A stretch of 64,000 nt of DNA from an uncultured Roseburia sp. Lineage in GTDB: Bacteria; Bacillota; Clostridia; Lachnospirales; Lachnospiraceae. Of the stretch, positions 61,567 to 64,000 are shown in pieces. Where the stretch lies: positions 12,945 through 76,944 of the forward strand of contig CAKRLC010000002.1 in assembly GCA_934358955.1 (NCBI GenBank), read 5' to 3'. The notes beneath the pieces were generated by a model. That model made no database searches. It was not told where the DNA came from and was given only the letters and a program-made list of their open reading frames with translations. The translations under genes were made by a program, and so were the position numbers. Every line of letters starts with the position of its first letter. The stretch's first letter is position 1.

Positions 61567-62190
61567 TTATTCCTCATATAAATGATGTTCTCTGATAAAG
61601 GTAAGCACCGGTTCTGGAAGCAGGTCTTCTGGAATCTTTTCCTGTTTTAACAGTTGCCGGATATTACTGGAAGCTGCATCATATTTTGGACAGGATAACG
61701 GATAGATCTCTGCATCAAACAGTCCCTGGATCATTTTGATCTTCTCGGCAATATCTTTTTGCTGCCAGTGTTCACGGACAGCAACTAAGACGATTGCTTT
61801 CTGGCAGATGATCTCCGGATGCATCCAGTCCTCAAAATAGTCAAGAGAATCCGCTCCCATAATAAAATAGAACTGTGTATCAGGATAAGAATCCTTTAAT
61901 TTAGACAGTGTCAGATAAGTATAGCTGGTCTGCTCTGACTCTATTTCCATCCTGGAAAAATAAAAATCAGGAAAAGGCTCAATCGCAAGCTGAACCATTT
62001 CTGCCCTCAGGTCCGGAGGCGTCATTTGATCTTCATTTTTATTCGGGGAATGTCCTGCCGGTATGAAAAAAACACCATCGAGACAGAAATCCTGACAAGC
62101 TGCTTTGGCAATAGCCAGATGCCCATTGTGGATCGGATCAAAAGAGCCGCCTAAAATTCCAATTTTTTTACCAGATAAATCATGCATCAT
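61567..62190 (-). CDS. nadD: Nicotinate-nucleotide adenylyltransferase
   Basis: Adenylates nicotinate mononucleotide for NAD synthesis. The 207 residues carry the nucleotidyltransferase signature GILGGSFDPIHNGHL (about 11-25) and the C-terminal ISSTxxR-like block in the variant form AASSNIRQLLKQ. FFIPAGHSPNK and YFIMGADSLDYFEDW are also family-typical. AAAGGAC stands before the ATG at 62190 (two tandem ATGs). Confidence 0.95.
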   Translation of the reverse strand: MMHDLSGKKIGILGGSFDPIHNGHLAIAKAACQDFCLDGVFFIPAGHSPNKNEDQMTPPDLRAEMVQLAIEPFPDFYFSRMEIESEQTSYTYLTLSKLKDSYPDTQFYFIMGADSLDYFEDWMHPEIICQKAIVLVAVREHWQQKDIAEKIKMIQGLFDAEIYPLSCPKYDAASSNIRQLLKQEKIPEDLLPEPVLTFIREHHLYEE

Positions 62191-62200
62191 GTTATGTCCT

Positions 62201-62500
62201 TTATTTTACAGGCAGTTCATATTTTGTATTCTTTTTTGCCTGACGGAATAAAATAATTTTTTTACCGATTACTTTTACGACGATCGAATGTGTACGTTCT
62301 GCGATCACATCAGCAATCTCACGTGGATCATCAATACAGTTTTTTAATACGGAAATCTTGATCAGTTCACGTTTTTCGAGAGCTTCATCCAAAGCAGTGA
62401 TCATTTCCGGTGTAAGGCTTGCTTTTCCAATCTGGAAAATAGAGTTTAAAGTACTTGCCTGGCTGCCTAAATAGGCACGCTGTTTACTTGTTAAAGTCAT
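62201..62500 (-). CDS. yhbY: CRM-domain RNA-binding protein YhbY
   Basis: A 99-residue CRS1-YhbY (CRM) domain protein that associates with pre-50S particles. Landmarks: LTSKQRAYLGSQASTLNSIF at the start, IGKASLTPEMITALDEAL, and GKKIILFRQAKK with the preceding SIVVKVIG strand near the end. AAAGGAC lies about 10 nt before ATG. It sits between obgE and nadD. Confidence 0.93.
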   Translation of the reverse strand: MTLTSKQRAYLGSQASTLNSIFQIGKASLTPEMITALDEALEKRELIKISVLKNCIDDPREIADVIAERTHSIVVKVIGKKIILFRQAKKNTKYELPVK

Positions 62501-62524
62501 TTATTATACTGTCCTTTCTTTTTA

Positions 62525-63832
<1,308 letters not shown>

Positions 63833-63890
63833 TCAAATATGATTCGTGGAATACAATCAATTGTGCTATCTGATGCAATATACAAATTGA

Positions 63891-63918
63891 ACCCGGCTAT
63901 CTTTGCAAATAGTCGGGT
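63891..63918 (-). other. Hairpin between rpmA and obgE
   Basis: ACCCGGCTAT (63891-63900) pairs fully with ATAGTCGGGT (63909-63918), one G-U, 8-nt loop. The U-run on the minus-strand exit is weak, so it may be a partial terminator that lowers obgE expression relative to the ribosomal protein genes. Confidence 0.5.
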
Positions 63919-63933
63919 CCATAGTTCATCTTA

Positions 63934-64000
63934 TTATTCAGCTACTGGATAAACGGAAGCCTGTTTCTTATCTCTTCCTTTTCTCTCGAATCTTAAGATA
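63934..64000 (-). CDS. rpmA: Ribosomal protein L27 (bL27), C-terminal end, truncated by window
   Basis: The last 22 codons are visible on the minus strand: the tail LRFERKGRDKKQASVYPVAE followed by TAA is the conserved C-terminus of bL27. The gene continues past the right edge. The order rpmA-obgE matches the widely conserved rplU-rpmA-obg group. Confidence 0.92.
   Translation of the reverse strand, partial: ILRFERKGRDKKQASVYPVAE

Overview
The window reads as chromosomal DNA of an endospore-forming, low-to-moderate-GC Firmicute, most likely a Lachnospiraceae member (Roseburia/Agathobacter-like). This is inferred from gene content and protein character, not from a database match. It holds about 56 protein genes, nearly all core functions. 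I see no rRNA, tRNA, CRISPR array, insertion sequence with a transposase, or prophage. No clearly new multi-gene system stands out. The less ordinary material is regulatory or intergenic, plus a few unusual proteins.

Layout. 1-6954: tail of an ABC-F ATPase, rex, nnr (NAD(P)HX repair), alr, an apparently antitoxin-less mazF, a CBS/CorC protein and a YebC regulator, closed by a terminator. 7086-13089: glgA, then tepA-uppP-ftsK/spoIIIE. 13181-16951: one-carbon genes fhs-folD and a zinc-ribbon/TPR/chitobiase-C-type protein, closed by a bidirectional terminator. 17028-18197 (minus): xpt and a two-TM protein. 18356-28193: rlmH, a three-subunit xanthine-dehydrogenase-like molybdenum hydroxylase with a MocA-like nucleotidyltransferase, then yqfC-yqfD-phoH-ybeY, a MOP-family flippase and a BofC-C-like protein. 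28322-38243: two FAD oxidoreductases, mutS-mutL-miaA and a PLP enzyme. 38307-48393: radC-mreBCD-pbp2-minDE-rodA-mgsA-dacA and a small P-loop protein; this is the cell-shape and division-site region. 48692-55974: DUF378 (minus), a HlyD-like adaptor, yggS-sepF-ylmH, aroB, lspA, rluD and a cytidylate-kinase-like protein. 56285-64000: dtd (minus), a TtcA-like enzyme, a tyrosine recombinase, a divergent SOS pair (yneA-like / lexA), and the minus-strand run rpmA-obgE-yhbY-nadD-yqeK-rsfS.

How they work together. Wall growth and division are linked by the Mre proteins, a class B PBP with RodA, Min, SepF, UppP and DacA. Genome upkeep is served by MutSL, FtsK, LexA with a YneA-like suppressor, RadC and a Xer-like recombinase. 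Ribosome and RNA maturation uses YbeY, RlmH, ObgE, RsfS, YhbY, MiaA, TtcA-like and RluD. YqfC/YqfD, FtsK/SpoIIIE, the flippase and the BofC-C-like protein fit a spore former.

Most notable observations: a dispersed, partly palindromic intergenic repeat at three loci (8.6, 48.5 and 54.25 kb); probable leaderless starts for rlmH and yqfC; a divergent SOS control region with three LexA-like boxes; a possible very short transcript at 56.15 kb; a perfect 10-bp palindrome in the leader of the BaiN-like gene; and a class B PBP with about 200 extra residues.
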